Shown here in pieces: positions 16,593-25,139 of a stretch of DNA of 37,835 bases. The stretch's first letter is position 1, and each line of letters begins with the position of its first letter. The DNA lies in the NCBI GenBank assembly GCA_020849035.1, contig JADLHC010000130.1, positions 72,214 through 110,048 of the forward strand, written 5' to 3'. Made by a program: the position numbers and the translations under genes. Below the pieces are notes generated by a model, which made no database searches, was not told where the DNA came from, and was given only the letters and a program-made list of their open reading frames with translations. The stretch is from Planctomycetia bacterium (GTDB lineage Bacteria; Planctomycetota; MHYJ01; WSZJ01).

Positions 16593-16628
16593 GATTCTCG
16601 CAGGAGGCGCGGGGGGCGCCCGAGAATC
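16593..16628 (-). promoter_or_regulatory. Hairpin in the helicase leader
   Basis: GATTCTCG (16593-16600) pairs with CGAGAATC (16621-16628). Inside, GGCGC (16606-16610) pairs with GCGCC (16616-16620) around five Gs, leaving one 5-nt bulge: 13 base pairs in all. It lies 6 nt upstream of the helicase ATG and could be an operator or an RNA control structure. Confidence 0.5.
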
Positions 16629-16721
16629 TTGTTTCCGTCCCCCACCCTCGGGGAGCAGGCGTTGCGATTCCACTCGGGCGGGACCATGCGGCCGGGACCC
16701 GCCTCCGCTCGCCGTTTTGTT

Positions 16722-16750
16722 TTGAATCCGCCCGGGCCCTCTTCTAGGAT
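16722..16750 (+). promoter_or_regulatory. Sigma70-like promoter for the first subtilase-PHP gene
   Basis: TTGAAT (16722-16727) and TAGGAT (16745-16750) are separated by 17 nt, preceded by a T-rich stretch. Transcription would start near 16757, about 53 nt before the GTG at 16810. Confidence 0.45.
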
Positions 16751-16809
16751 TCGCCGCTCTCAGGGTGGTCTTCCGCGGCCTTTGCCGCGATTTGAACAGG
16801 GAGGATCTC

Positions 16810-19800
16810 GTGAAGAAACTCTCGCTGGCACTGTGCTTCTCAGCGGTTGTCATCGGCGTGGGCCTGCTTGTGGCCGGCCGCGCGCTCCTGGCTGCCGAAC
16901 GCCGTCCCGCGCGCCCCGCGGTTCCCGTGGAAGATCCGAGGGCGGGGGAACTGGCCAAGGGCCCGATCGTCGCCGTCCTCGACACGGGAGTGGACGAGAA
17001 ACATCCGGCGCTCAAGGGGCGGTGCCTGCCGGGGATCAACGTCGCGGAGGCGGACCAGCCCTGCGAGGACCGCGCGGGGCACGGGACGGCGGTCGCGGGG
17101 CTGATCGCCTCGGCCGACGATGATCCTGAGCTGCGGGGCACCTGCCCCACGGCGCGCATCCTCCCGGTGAAGGTCACACCCGGCGATTCGCGCGAGACGC
17201 TTCCGGCATTCCTCGCGCTGGGGATCGAGAAGGCGCTGGACGCGAAGGCGCACGTGATCTGCATCGCGATGGGCGCTTCACGGAGCAGCCGTGCGCTCGA
17301 CGAGGCGCTGGAGCGGGCGAAGAAGGAGGGGGTCCTTGTCGTGGCGGCGGCGGGGGTCGGCAGCGGGGCGATGGACCTGTGGCCGGCGATGCATCCCTGG
17401 GCGGTCTCATGCGCCGTGTCGGAGCCGCAACTGACGCGGCTGCCCGGCGCCGCGACGGACACGATGGTCGAGTACCCGGCGTCGCGGGCGCACATCTCCG
17501 GGAAGACGGAGGTGATCGGGAGCGGATTCGCGAAGTCGCTGGCGCCGGGCGGCGGGTACGGCCAGCTCGAGGGGAGCAGCGTGGTGTGCGCGCGGACGGC
17601 GGGGATTGCGGCGCTGGTTTGCGCGCGTTTCCCGGCGGCGACGGCGGAGGAGCGGCGGAGGGTGCTGGCGCTGTGCGGGGCGCCGATGGAGGCGGTGAAC
17701 ATCGTGCACACGTACCCCGCGCGGCGGCTGAGCGTCGCGGCGGCCGGGGCGGTTCCGGTCGCGAGCGAAGGGACGGATCTCGCCCTGGTGCGCGTGGACG
17801 TGAACCCCGGTCCGCTGGAGGCCGGCCGCCTCGGGGCGCTGGAGTTCCATCTCGTGAACATCGGGTTCGCCCCGGCGGCCGGCCAGGTGAGCTTCGAGGC
17901 GACGGAGCCGAAGGTCTCCGTAACGGCAAAGTTCGAGGCGATTCCGCCGGGCGAGTCGCGCGTCGTGACGCTGGAACTGCCCGTGCTGCAGAAGGGCTTC
18001 ATCCCGGGCGTCGGCAAGGTCACCGGCGCGAAGGACGCGAATCCGGCGAACGACGCCTGCAACGTGCGGCTCGAGGTGCGCGAGCCGAAGGACGGCCCTT
18101 CGATCGTCTGCTATCGCCCGCGTCTCACGCGGCTGAGGATGGACGACCGCAAGGCGGTGGTGGAGTTCGAGGTCCAGAACGCGAAGAACATGGCGTTCAC
18201 GGGTGAGGCGGCGGTGGAACTGGGGAAGACGCTCTCCAGGACGCCGATCCAGTTCGACGGACGCGGCACGAAGGTCGTGTCCGTCGAGATCGAAGTCCCC
18301 ACCCAGGAGGAGGGCAAGCGCGGTTTCGAAATGGGCGTCGGGGTGCTGCAGGGCGACGCGACGCTGGATTCGGATGATCTCATCCTGCTCTTCGACGATG
18401 GGCCGGAACGGGTGCAGTACGCCGACGCGTGGGCAACCAAGGAAATCATCATGGATGCGCCGGCGTTCATTCTGGAAGGCCGGGCGACGATTCCCGTGCT
18501 CCTGTTCGCCCCGGAAGTGCACACGATGATTGATTCCGTGCTTGAGTCGCGCGCTGGGCGGATTTCGAAAGGCGACCGCGCCTTCGGCCTCTGGCTCTAC
18601 CACATCACGCTCGAGGAAGTCAGCCCGGAGACCGCGCTGGCCACCGAGTTCAACCCCTGGGCCGAACCGCCGGCCACGCTGGGCGGGCGTGTCCTGCTGA
18701 ATCTCGAAGCCCGCAAGGACGTCCCGGAGAAACTCGCCGGGAAGACGGTCGTGGCGCACAAGGACATCGCGGCCGAGTCCGCGGTCGGGATGCCGATGCT
18801 CGGCCTCGAGGACCTGCTCCGCTTCGTCGAGGAGGACGGCTGGAGTTCGGTGATCAACGTGCCGCTCGCCGCGCTCAAGTCCACGTCGGAGCCCTACGTC
18901 TACCTGCGCGGCGCCGTCCGCTACCTCGACCGCGCGCGCAATCCCTCCGACGCGCGCTTCCAGAAGTTCGAAGGCGGAGCCTTTGCCTACCAGACCATGC
19001 TGCGCGTCCGGCTGCACGCGTTCCTGCCGAAGCTCGAGGCTTCCGGGCAGCACTACGACGTGCACGTCCACACGCAGTGCGAGTTCTCGCGGGACGCCGT
19101 CGAGCCGCGCCTCGCCTGGGGCGGGCCGCTCTGGATGCTGATCCGGACGGCGTACGCCATGGGGTTCGTGGACGAGGAGTACGTGAACGCCGTGCGCTCC
19201 GGAAACCTCGCCGCCGTCGCCGCCCGCGAGCTGCTCTTCACCACCGACCACAACTGCTTCCTGCTCGACGACGACACGCCCTTCGCGCTCCCGTTCCGGT
19301 CGGGCGAAGCGGAGATCACGACGCTGCGGCGTTTCGTCGGAAAGGGCGCGAACCAGGAGCTGTCGATGGCGCCGCCGGGCGGTCGCGAGCTCGGTTCGCC
19401 GCATGCGCTGACGTACGGGCACGAACCGATCCGCGGGCCATGGCACGGCGGCCGGGGCTGGAACCAGTATCTTCTGGTCGCAAGGGTCGTGAAGGAGGTT
19501 CTCGACTCGCTGGAGATCCCCGAGGCCCTGAGCAAGTCCCTGCCCGTCCTTGCGAAGTACCTCGTCGATCACCCGGGGGCACAGAAGAGCGTCCTCGAGA
19601 AGATCAACGGAGCGCTCAAGAAGGGGGCGCTGACGGAAGCGCAGTTCGCGACGCTCGCGCGGACGCTCGCGCAATTCACCGAGGAGGGCTTGAACGATCT
19701 CTTTGCCCAGGCCGAACGCATCATGGAATCCGGGCTGAAACGCGAGGAGACGAACGAAAACGACGTGCCACGCACGGAGGCGAAGCTCGCCGCACACGGC

Positions 19801-22068
19801 GTCTACATCGCCGCGCACCCGATGACCTGCAAGGAACTGAGCTGGGACCTCGGCGATCTCGACCGCGCCGCCAATCTCGTCGGCGGACCCTTCGTCGAAG
19901 TCGAGCAGGCCGGCCGGTTTCCCTTCGTGGGCATCCAGGCCTGGAACGAGCCGGCCACGCGCAAGGCCAGCCTCGGGCACCCCGACCAGTTGCGGCAGTT
20001 CAATCCCTGGAAGCTGCAGGCGATGAAGGGCGACCTCACGTGGCACCAGGAGTGGGCGACGGGGTTCCTTCACTACGAGAACCGCCTCGTCAAGCCGGGG
20101 CTCATGTTCACCTTCAGCCCGAAGGATCAGCGCCGCAAGTACTTCATCCGCAAGCTCTACCACTACGCGGGCAGCGATGCTCACGGGAGCTTCAATTTCA
20201 CGACCGGCGTCGGCGCGACGCTGCTCACCCACACGAAGCTGATGCCGCTCTTCGCGGCCTTCGGCCAGGCCCACGGCACGTCGACGCACTCGTCGCACTA
20301 CGGCGCCGCCCGGGTGTATGCCGCCCGACCGTCGTTCGAGGAGGTCTACCGCGGCCGCGTCGTCTGCACGGACGGCCCTCTGGTCTGGTTTGACGTGGAC
20401 TCGGACGTGAAGTTCGACGCGAAGGAGCTGGTCTGGCACGAGTCGTGGGAGGCGCCCAACCTCGCGCAGGACGTGGACGGCGAGATCGGGGGAGACGGAG
20501 TGTTCGACGGGAAGCGGACGATGCTGATCCGGCGGGCGTGCGACGGTGCGGTGGTCCGGTATCGCGTCGCGGACGGGGGCCCGCTGGCGCCCGTCGCGCA
20601 GCGGGTGGACCTCTACAGGCTGCTTTTCAGTGACGAGGCCGCTCCCAGGGAGGCGGAAAGCCGCGGGGGCGTTTTCGTGCCGCGCGCCCAGGCCTCATGG
20701 AAACCCGCGCCCGGCCAGGCTCTGCAGTACCGGGCGCTGAAGCCGTGGGCCCCCGACGGTCCCGGCGTGCTCTTCCTCGGCGGATTCTCGGCCTGGAACG
20801 AGGACTCGGACGACCGGTACGACATCCAGGCGAAGCGCTGCTTCACGAACCCGGTGTGGTTCACGACGGTCGACATCGGCGCGACGGCGGAACCCGTCGT
20901 CGAGAACGGAAAGGCGTTCGTTCCGAAGGGGAAGTTCATCGCGACGTTTCGCGCGGACCACTCGATGCTGGATGCGGCGCCGACGGTCCTGCTCAAGCAG
21001 TTCAAGTCCCTGGGCGACAGCGTCGCGGCGACCTGGCGTCTCGTTCCGGTCGCTACCTCGGAGGGAATCTGGAAGGCGGATCCGCGCGAGGTGAACGGTG
21101 CCAAGGTCGAGGTGGACGACGCGGTCATGATCGCGGTCAACGAGGAGGCGATTCCGCTCTCGGCGCCGTGGTTTCCGGTCGACGGCGTCGACACGTTCGC
21201 AGTGATCCTGAGCGGCGCGAAGGACACGCACGGAAACCCGCTGAACCCCGTGGCGAACAAGATCGAGATCAGGGCGCCGGAGGGAACGGTGACGTCGCCG
21301 GACCCCCCGGCGGCCGGCGACGGGGCGGCGGGCGGCGCCAATCCCCCGGCCGACACCGCCACCGTCAGCGTCCGGCCCGGCGATGAGGTCCAGCTGCCGA
21401 AGGGCGGGACCTGCGACGGCAAGACGATCCCGCCCGGGGCGTGGACGGTCCCCGATCTCCCTGAAAGAGGGCTGTCGCTGGTCGTCAGTTCCGGCGGGCA
21501 GACGCTCACGCTTCTCCTCACGCGTTCATCCGCCCCGCGCGAGCCCTTCCTCGACCGAACGAACTCCGGCTTCTACGGCGCGGCGCCGGTGCCGGGCAAG
21601 GGCCCCGCGACCGTCACGATCAAGAACCACACGCAGAAGACCGTCGAGCCCGCGGATCCCGTCCTCGTGACCGGTGACACGTGCGTCTTCTCCGCGCCGC
21701 AGGCGGAGCCGGGCGCGTGCGACGTGACGGTGACGCAGGGCCAGGCGTCGAAGACGACGGCGCTCGAGGCCGTGGCGCCGAAGATCGCCTGGGACCAGCC
21801 GGACGCGCAGCCGGGCGAGACGCGGGTGCTGCGCGTCACGCTCGAGGGCGCGAAGACACCCGGCGACTGGAGGCTGTCGGGGACGGTCGAGATCGCGAAC
21901 GGGCAGGTGATGTCCGTGGCGGACCCGGCGCGGATCGGGCTGAAGGGGGCCGTGCTGACACTGGACGCGCTGCCCGCTTCCGTCCGCGACCTCGCGCAGG
22001 TGCAGGCGCTTCAGGCCGGGAAGATGACGGCGACGGCGAAGCTGCGGGCGGTCAAGGCGCGGAAGTGA
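16810..22068 (+). CDS. Exported subtilase-CARDB-PHP phosphoesterase fusion (paralog 1)
   Basis: Protein of 1752 residues starting at GTG 16810, with GGGAGG just upstream and a clear signal peptide (VKKLSLALCFSAVVIGVGLL). Residues 50-300 are a subtilisin-like S8 protease: Asp58 in DTGVD, His91 in GHGT and Ser257 in GSSVV. Val183 replaces the usual oxyanion Asn after AAAG. CARDB/Ig-like beta domains follow (about 325-560). A CehA/McbA-type PHP metallohydrolase spans about 745-1140: HVH at 752-754, TTDHN with His814, AAHP with His1003 and SDAH at 1122-1125, with a helical insert between the second and third. A Pro/Gly linker near 1495-1520 leads to a beta-rich tail shared with paralog 3. Substrates are unknown; both active sites would work outside the cytoplasm. 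Family calls are firm, and the combination is unusual. Confidence 0.88.
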   Translation: MKKLSLALCFSAVVIGVGLLVAGRALLAAERRPARPAVPVEDPRAGELAKGPIVAVLDTGVDEKHPALKGRCLPGINVAEADQPCEDRAGHGTAVAGLIASADDDPELRGTCPTARILPVKVTPGDSRETLPAFLALGIEKALDAKAHVICIAMGASRSSRALDEALERAKKEGVLVVAAAGVGSGAMDLWPAMHPWAVSCAVSEPQLTRLPGAATDTMVEYPASRAHISGKTEVIGSGFAKSLAPGGGYGQLEGSSVVCARTAGIAALVCARFPAATAEERRRVLALCGAPMEAVNIVHTYPARRLSVAAAGAVPVASEGTDLALVRVDVNPGPLEAGRLGALEFHLVNIGFAPAAGQVSFEATEPKVSVTAKFEAIPPGESRVVTLELPVLQKGFIPGVGKVTGAKDANPANDACNVRLEVREPKDGPSIVCYRPRLTRLRMDDRKAVVEFEVQNAKNMAFTGEAAVELGKTLSRTPIQFDGRGTKVVSVEIEVPTQEEGKRGFEMGVGVLQGDATLDSDDLILLFDDGPERVQYADAWATKEIIMDAPAFILEGRATIPVLLFAPEVHTMIDSVLESRAGRISKGDRAFGLWLYHITLEEVSPETALATEFNPWAEPPATLGGRVLLNLEARKDVPEKLAGKTVVAHKDIAAESAVGMPMLGLEDLLRFVEEDGWSSVINVPLAALKSTSEPYVYLRGAVRYLDRARNPSDARFQKFEGGAFAYQTMLRVRLHAFLPKLEASGQHYDVHVHTQCEFSRDAVEPRLAWGGPLWMLIRTAYAMGFVDEEYVNAVRSGNLAAVAARELLFTTDHNCFLLDDDTPFALPFRSGEAEITTLRRFVGKGANQELSMAPPGGRELGSPHALTYGHEPIRGPWHGGRGWNQYLLVARVVKEVLDSLEIPEALSKSLPVLAKYLVDHPGAQKSVLEKINGALKKGALTEAQFATLARTLAQFTEEGLNDLFAQAERIMESGLKREETNENDVPRTEAKLAAHGVYIAAHPMTCKELSWDLGDLDRAANLVGGPFVEVEQAGRFPFVGIQAWNEPATRKASLGHPDQLRQFNPWKLQAMKGDLTWHQEWATGFLHYENRLVKPGLMFTFSPKDQRRKYFIRKLYHYAGSDAHGSFNFTTGVGATLLTHTKLMPLFAAFGQAHGTSTHSSHYGAARVYAARPSFEEVYRGRVVCTDGPLVWFDVDSDVKFDAKELVWHESWEAPNLAQDVDGEIGGDGVFDGKRTMLIRRACDGAVVRYRVADGGPLAPVAQRVDLYRLLFSDEAAPREAESRGGVFVPRAQASWKPAPGQALQYRALKPWAPDGPGVLFLGGFSAWNEDSDDRYDIQAKRCFTNPVWFTTVDIGATAEPVVENGKAFVPKGKFIATFRADHSMLDAAPTVLLKQFKSLGDSVAATWRLVPVATSEGIWKADPREVNGAKVEVDDAVMIAVNEEAIPLSAPWFPVDGVDTFAVILSGAKDTHGNPLNPVANKIEIRAPEGTVTSPDPPAAGDGAAGGANPPADTATVSVRPGDEVQLPKGGTCDGKTIPPGAWTVPDLPERGLSLVVSSGGQTLTLLLTRSSAPREPFLDRTNSGFYGAAPVPGKGPATVTIKNHTQKTVEPADPVLVTGDTCVFSAPQAEPGACDVTVTQGQASKTTALEAVAPKIAWDQPDAQPGETRVLRVTLEGAKTPGDWRLSGTVEIANGQVMSVADPARIGLKGAVLTLDALPASVRDLAQVQALQAGKMTATAKLRAVKARK

Positions 22069-22177
22069 CGGCGTCCGCGTCGAGCCGGAGGCGAACGTCG
22101 TGTCATCGAGGAACGTCCGGGTTCTCGCCCTTGCCGCAGCCGCGGCGCAACTGGAGTCGTCGCGAGAAGAACACACC

Positions 22178-22205
22178 TTGACATTTGCCTAACATATCGT
22201 AAGAT
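22178..22205 (+). promoter_or_regulatory. Sigma70-like promoter for the DUF1016 gene
   Basis: TTGACA (22178-22183), an exact -35 consensus, and TAAGAT (22200-22205) are separated by 16 nt in a locally AT-rich patch of otherwise G+C-rich DNA. It leaves a leader of about 155 nt before ATG 22368, in which no other gene is seen. Confidence 0.55.
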
Positions 22206-22367
22206 TCGCTCGTCGCCCGCGGGCTCACACGCGACTTCTTCTCCCGGTTTCTCCCCGCGGGTTTCACGCGTCCTTCGCTCGCAGCCGTCCCGTCGCAGAC
22301 TCCGCCGGCGGCCGCTTCTCGCCCCTGTCCGCGTTCGCGCGCGCGGTCGCCCGAGCGAGGCTCGAGC

Positions 22368-23405
22368 ATGTCTCCGTCCCCCCGGCCGTCACGTTTGCCC
22401 GCCGGCTACGCACCCCTTCTCGCCGACCTCAAGACCCGCGTGCGATCCGCGCAGCTGCGGGCGGCGCTGTCGGTCAACCGGGAGATGATCCAGCTGTACT
22501 GGGACGTCGGGCGCAGCATCCTGGCGGCTCGTCGTCAGGAACGGTGGGGGACGGGCGTCGTCGAGCAACTCTCAAGGGACCTCGTGGCGGAGTTTCCCGA
22601 GGTGCGCGGGTTCTCGGTCTCGAACCTCAAGTACATGGCGGCCTTCGCAGAGGCCTGGCCGGCAACGCCAATTGGCCAACAGCCTGTTGGCCAATTGCCT
22701 TGGGGCCATAACATCTTGCTGCTCACGAAGTTGCGTGAGTCCGGCCTGCGGGAGTGGTACGCGCGCAAAGCCCTCGAGCACGGCTGGTCCCGCTCGATCC
22801 TCGAGCTGCAGATCGAGACCCGGCTGCACGAGCGGGAAGGGAAAGCCCTCACGAACTTCTCCAGGACGCTTCCGCCCGGGCAGTCGGACCTGGCGCAGCG
22901 CCTGCTCAAGGATCCGTACACGTTCGAGTTCCTGACGATCGAGGAGCCGGCCAGGGAGCGCGCCCTCGAGCTCGGGCTCATGGACCACGTCCAGAAGCTG
23001 GTCATGGAGATGGGCAAAGGGTTCGCCTTCGTCGGCCGGCAGGTTCCGTTCCAGGTCGGCGAGCGCGAGTTCCGCGTGGATCTCCTCTTCTACAACTTCC
23101 TGCTGCGCTGCTTTCTCGTCGTGGACCTCAAGGCCCGGCCATTCGAGCCGGAGTTTGCCGGGAAGCTCAACTTCTACCTCTCAGCCGTCGACGCGCAGAT
23201 GCGCCAGAAGGACGACGCGCCGACGATCGGGCTGCTCCTGACCCGCGGGCGCGATCGGCTGGTCGTCGAGTACGCGCTGCGAAACCTGTCGTCCCCGTTG
23301 GGCGTCGCGGAGTGGGCGACGACGGCCCCGGCAAGGCTCCCGGAGAAGCTCCGGGAGGTGCTTCCAACGACCGAGCACTTCAACTCCGTCAGGGGCGAAG
23401 GATGA
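22368..23405 (+). CDS. DUF1016 (YhcG-like) PD-(D/E)XK nuclease family protein
   Basis: Protein of 345 residues of the DUF1016 family. The N-terminal helical domain (about 15-165) has NREMIQLYWDVGRSI, GFSVSNLKYM and LPWGHN. The C-terminal nuclease domain (about 185-330) has DPYTFEFL, FRVDLLFY with Asp238 and VVDLKA with Asp253 and Lys255, so its PD-(D/E)XK site seems intact. Such genes travel on mobile elements and often lie near restriction systems; the function is not settled. It starts at ATG 22368 behind a good promoter and splits the first subtilase-PHP gene from the other two, which suggests it was inserted. Its coding sequence contains a 29-nt perfect palindrome at residues 101-110. Confidence 0.92.
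   Translation: MSPSPRPSRLPAGYAPLLADLKTRVRSAQLRAALSVNREMIQLYWDVGRSILAARRQERWGTGVVEQLSRDLVAEFPEVRGFSVSNLKYMAAFAEAWPATPIGQQPVGQLPWGHNILLLTKLRESGLREWYARKALEHGWSRSILELQIETRLHEREGKALTNFSRTLPPGQSDLAQRLLKDPYTFEFLTIEEPARERALELGLMDHVQKLVMEMGKGFAFVGRQVPFQVGEREFRVDLLFYNFLLRCFLVVDLKARPFEPEFAGKLNFYLSAVDAQMRQKDDAPTIGLLLTRGRDRLVVEYALRNLSSPLGVAEWATTAPARLPEKLREVLPTTEHFNSVRGEG
22669..22697 (+). repeat. Perfect 14-bp-arm palindrome inside the DUF1016 gene
   Basis: Arms CAATTGGCCAACAG (22669-22682) and CTGTTGGCCAATTG (22684-22697) flank a single C. It codes IGQQPVGQL directly before the conserved PWGHN motif. The same protein position is coded by a different palindrome in the scrap at 14888-14910. Confidence 0.95.
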
Positions 23406-23561
23406 GTGGCCGCGCACGCCCTGCCTCTCGTTCACGCTCTCCCCCTGTTAGCCGCGCAGCGCCGCCGCCCGGCACGATTTCCTTGCAGGAACCTGGGACC
23501 CGCCGGAGCATCCGCCTTCCCGGCTCGAGGGAACCGGGTTTCGATTTTGGGGTCGTGGCGC

Positions 23562-25139
23562 GTGAAGCTCACGTGGATTCTCGTGTGCCCGTGTTTCGTC
23601 ATCGCGGCGGCGGCCGGTGTGCGGGCTGAGGACGCCGCTGTCACCGTTGTTGCGGTGCTGGACACGGGCGTGGACGAGGCGCATCCGGCGCTGGAGGGCG
23701 CGCTGGTGCCCGGCGTCAACATCGTCGCTCCCGGTGAGCTTCCGGGGGATCGGCTGGGGCACGGCACGGTCATGGCCGGGCTGATCGTGGCCCGTTCGGA
23801 GAATCCGGAGGTTCGCGGCTGGGCGGCGGGGACCGCGGTCCGCGTGATGCCGGTCAAGGTTGTGGACGGCGACGCCGCCGCGCCGGCGGCGCTGGCCGCG
23901 GGGATCGACGCGGCGATCAAGCGCAGGGCGGCCGTCGTCTGCATCCCGCTCGCCTCGCCCGTCTCGTCGGCGGCGGTGAACGCCGCCCTCGACCGCGCGC
24001 GCAACGCCGGCATCCTCGTGGTCGCCTCGGCGGGGGGCGCCTCGGGCGACTTCGAGAGCTTCGATGCCGAACCCGCCGCTCATCCCTGGGTCGTGTCCTG
24101 CACCGCTTCTGAGGAAGGACCGCTTTCTCTCCCGGACGGCCGGGGCGTCGCGGCGGGCGACGCCCGCGGCGAACGCGTCTGCGCCGGGTGCGCCGCGACG
24201 GGCGAAACGGAGCTGATGCTGGACGCGTGGGCGGTCCCGATTGCCGTGAAGGGCGTCCCGAAGGAAGTCCGCGGGATCTCCGTCGCCTGCGCTCGCGTCG
24301 CCGCCCTCGCGGCGCTTCTGCGTGCCGCGCACCCCGACTGGAGCGCCGCGCGCGTCCGCGAGGTTCTCGTCACGGCCGGCGGGCTGCCAGAGGGGCTGCG
24401 CGAGCAGGGGACCGAGCGGCTGCGCCGGGCCAGTCGCGAGGGGGTCCTGAGATGGACGGAGAAGCGCGAGGGGCCGGACGGCGACCTGTTTGTCGCCTCG
24501 ATCCGGCGCTCGAAGGGGCTGCAGGGTGGCCTGAGGGTGTTCGTCGAGGTCGGGAATCTCGGCGGTGCGCCGCTGGCCGGGCGGGTGGAGGTCGTCCCGC
24601 CGGGAAACGGGGACCCGCTGGCGGCGGAGTTCGAGGCGTTGCCGCCGGGCGCGCGCACCACGGTGCCGCTCGACCTGGCGGACGTGCGGTTCAACGAGGT
24701 CGCCCTCGTGCGGGTCGCGGCGGCGGGCGACGTGAACCCCGAGAACAACGCGACGCGCGTCGTGTGTTTCACGCCCGGGAAAGACGGCGTGGAGATCCGC
24801 CGGCTGCGCCTGGCCGGGCGGCAGGAGGGGGCGGCGCGGGTGACGGCGTCGGCGCGGGTGTGGAACGCCGGCGAGTCCGCGATCGACGCCGAGGTGATCG
24901 CCGGGGTCGGGGATGCGAGCGGCGCCGCCCGCGTGTCCCTCCCGCCCGGCGGGTCCGCCGACGTCGAGATCCCGTTCGACCTGACACGGCCCGAGGACGC
25001 CGACGAGGCGCCCTTCGTCCTGTTCGTCCGTTCCGGCAGCCGCACCCTCGCGCGCGCCGTCGCAACCGTGGAGTTCGGCCCCGCCGCTTTCGTGCCCAGG
25101 CTCGACCCCTTCCAACCCTTGAGGGACCATCGCCGATGA
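23562..25139 (+). CDS. Exported subtilase-CARDB protein without PHP domain (paralog 2)
   Basis: Protein of 525 residues. GTG 23562 is chosen because it gives a proper signal peptide (VKLTWILVCPCFVIAAAAGVRA); the upstream in-frame sequence is not protein-like. The S8 protease domain has Asp34 in DTGVD, His67 in GHGTV and Ser240 in GISVA, where Ile replaces Thr of the common GTS. Gly159 stands in place of the oxyanion Asn. Two CARDB/Ig-like beta domains fill the rest (about 300-520). It lacks the PHP domain and tail of its two paralogs, and ends cleanly, so it may be a natural short form. Its stop overlaps the start of paralog 3 (ATGA at 25136-25139), implying coupled translation and a shared task. 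Confidence 0.85.
   Translation: MKLTWILVCPCFVIAAAAGVRAEDAAVTVVAVLDTGVDEAHPALEGALVPGVNIVAPGELPGDRLGHGTVMAGLIVARSENPEVRGWAAGTAVRVMPVKVVDGDAAAPAALAAGIDAAIKRRAAVVCIPLASPVSSAAVNAALDRARNAGILVVASAGGASGDFESFDAEPAAHPWVVSCTASEEGPLSLPDGRGVAAGDARGERVCAGCAATGETELMLDAWAVPIAVKGVPKEVRGISVACARVAALAALLRAAHPDWSAARVREVLVTAGGLPEGLREQGTERLRRASREGVLRWTEKREGPDGDLFVASIRRSKGLQGGLRVFVEVGNLGGAPLAGRVEVVPPGNGDPLAAEFEALPPGARTTVPLDLADVRFNEVALVRVAAAGDVNPENNATRVVCFTPGKDGVEIRRLRLAGRQEGAARVTASARVWNAGESAIDAEVIAGVGDASGAARVSLPPGGSADVEIPFDLTRPEDADEAPFVLFVRSGSRTLARAVATVEFGPAAFVPRLDPFQPLRDHRR

Noticed and set aside
17407-20439. Very long minus-strand open frame opposite paralog 1
   Set aside because: It mirrors the real gene, has no motif, and is expected from high G+C at third codon positions. 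The same applies to the minus frame at 26,927-30,316 and the plus frame at 33,776-36,313.
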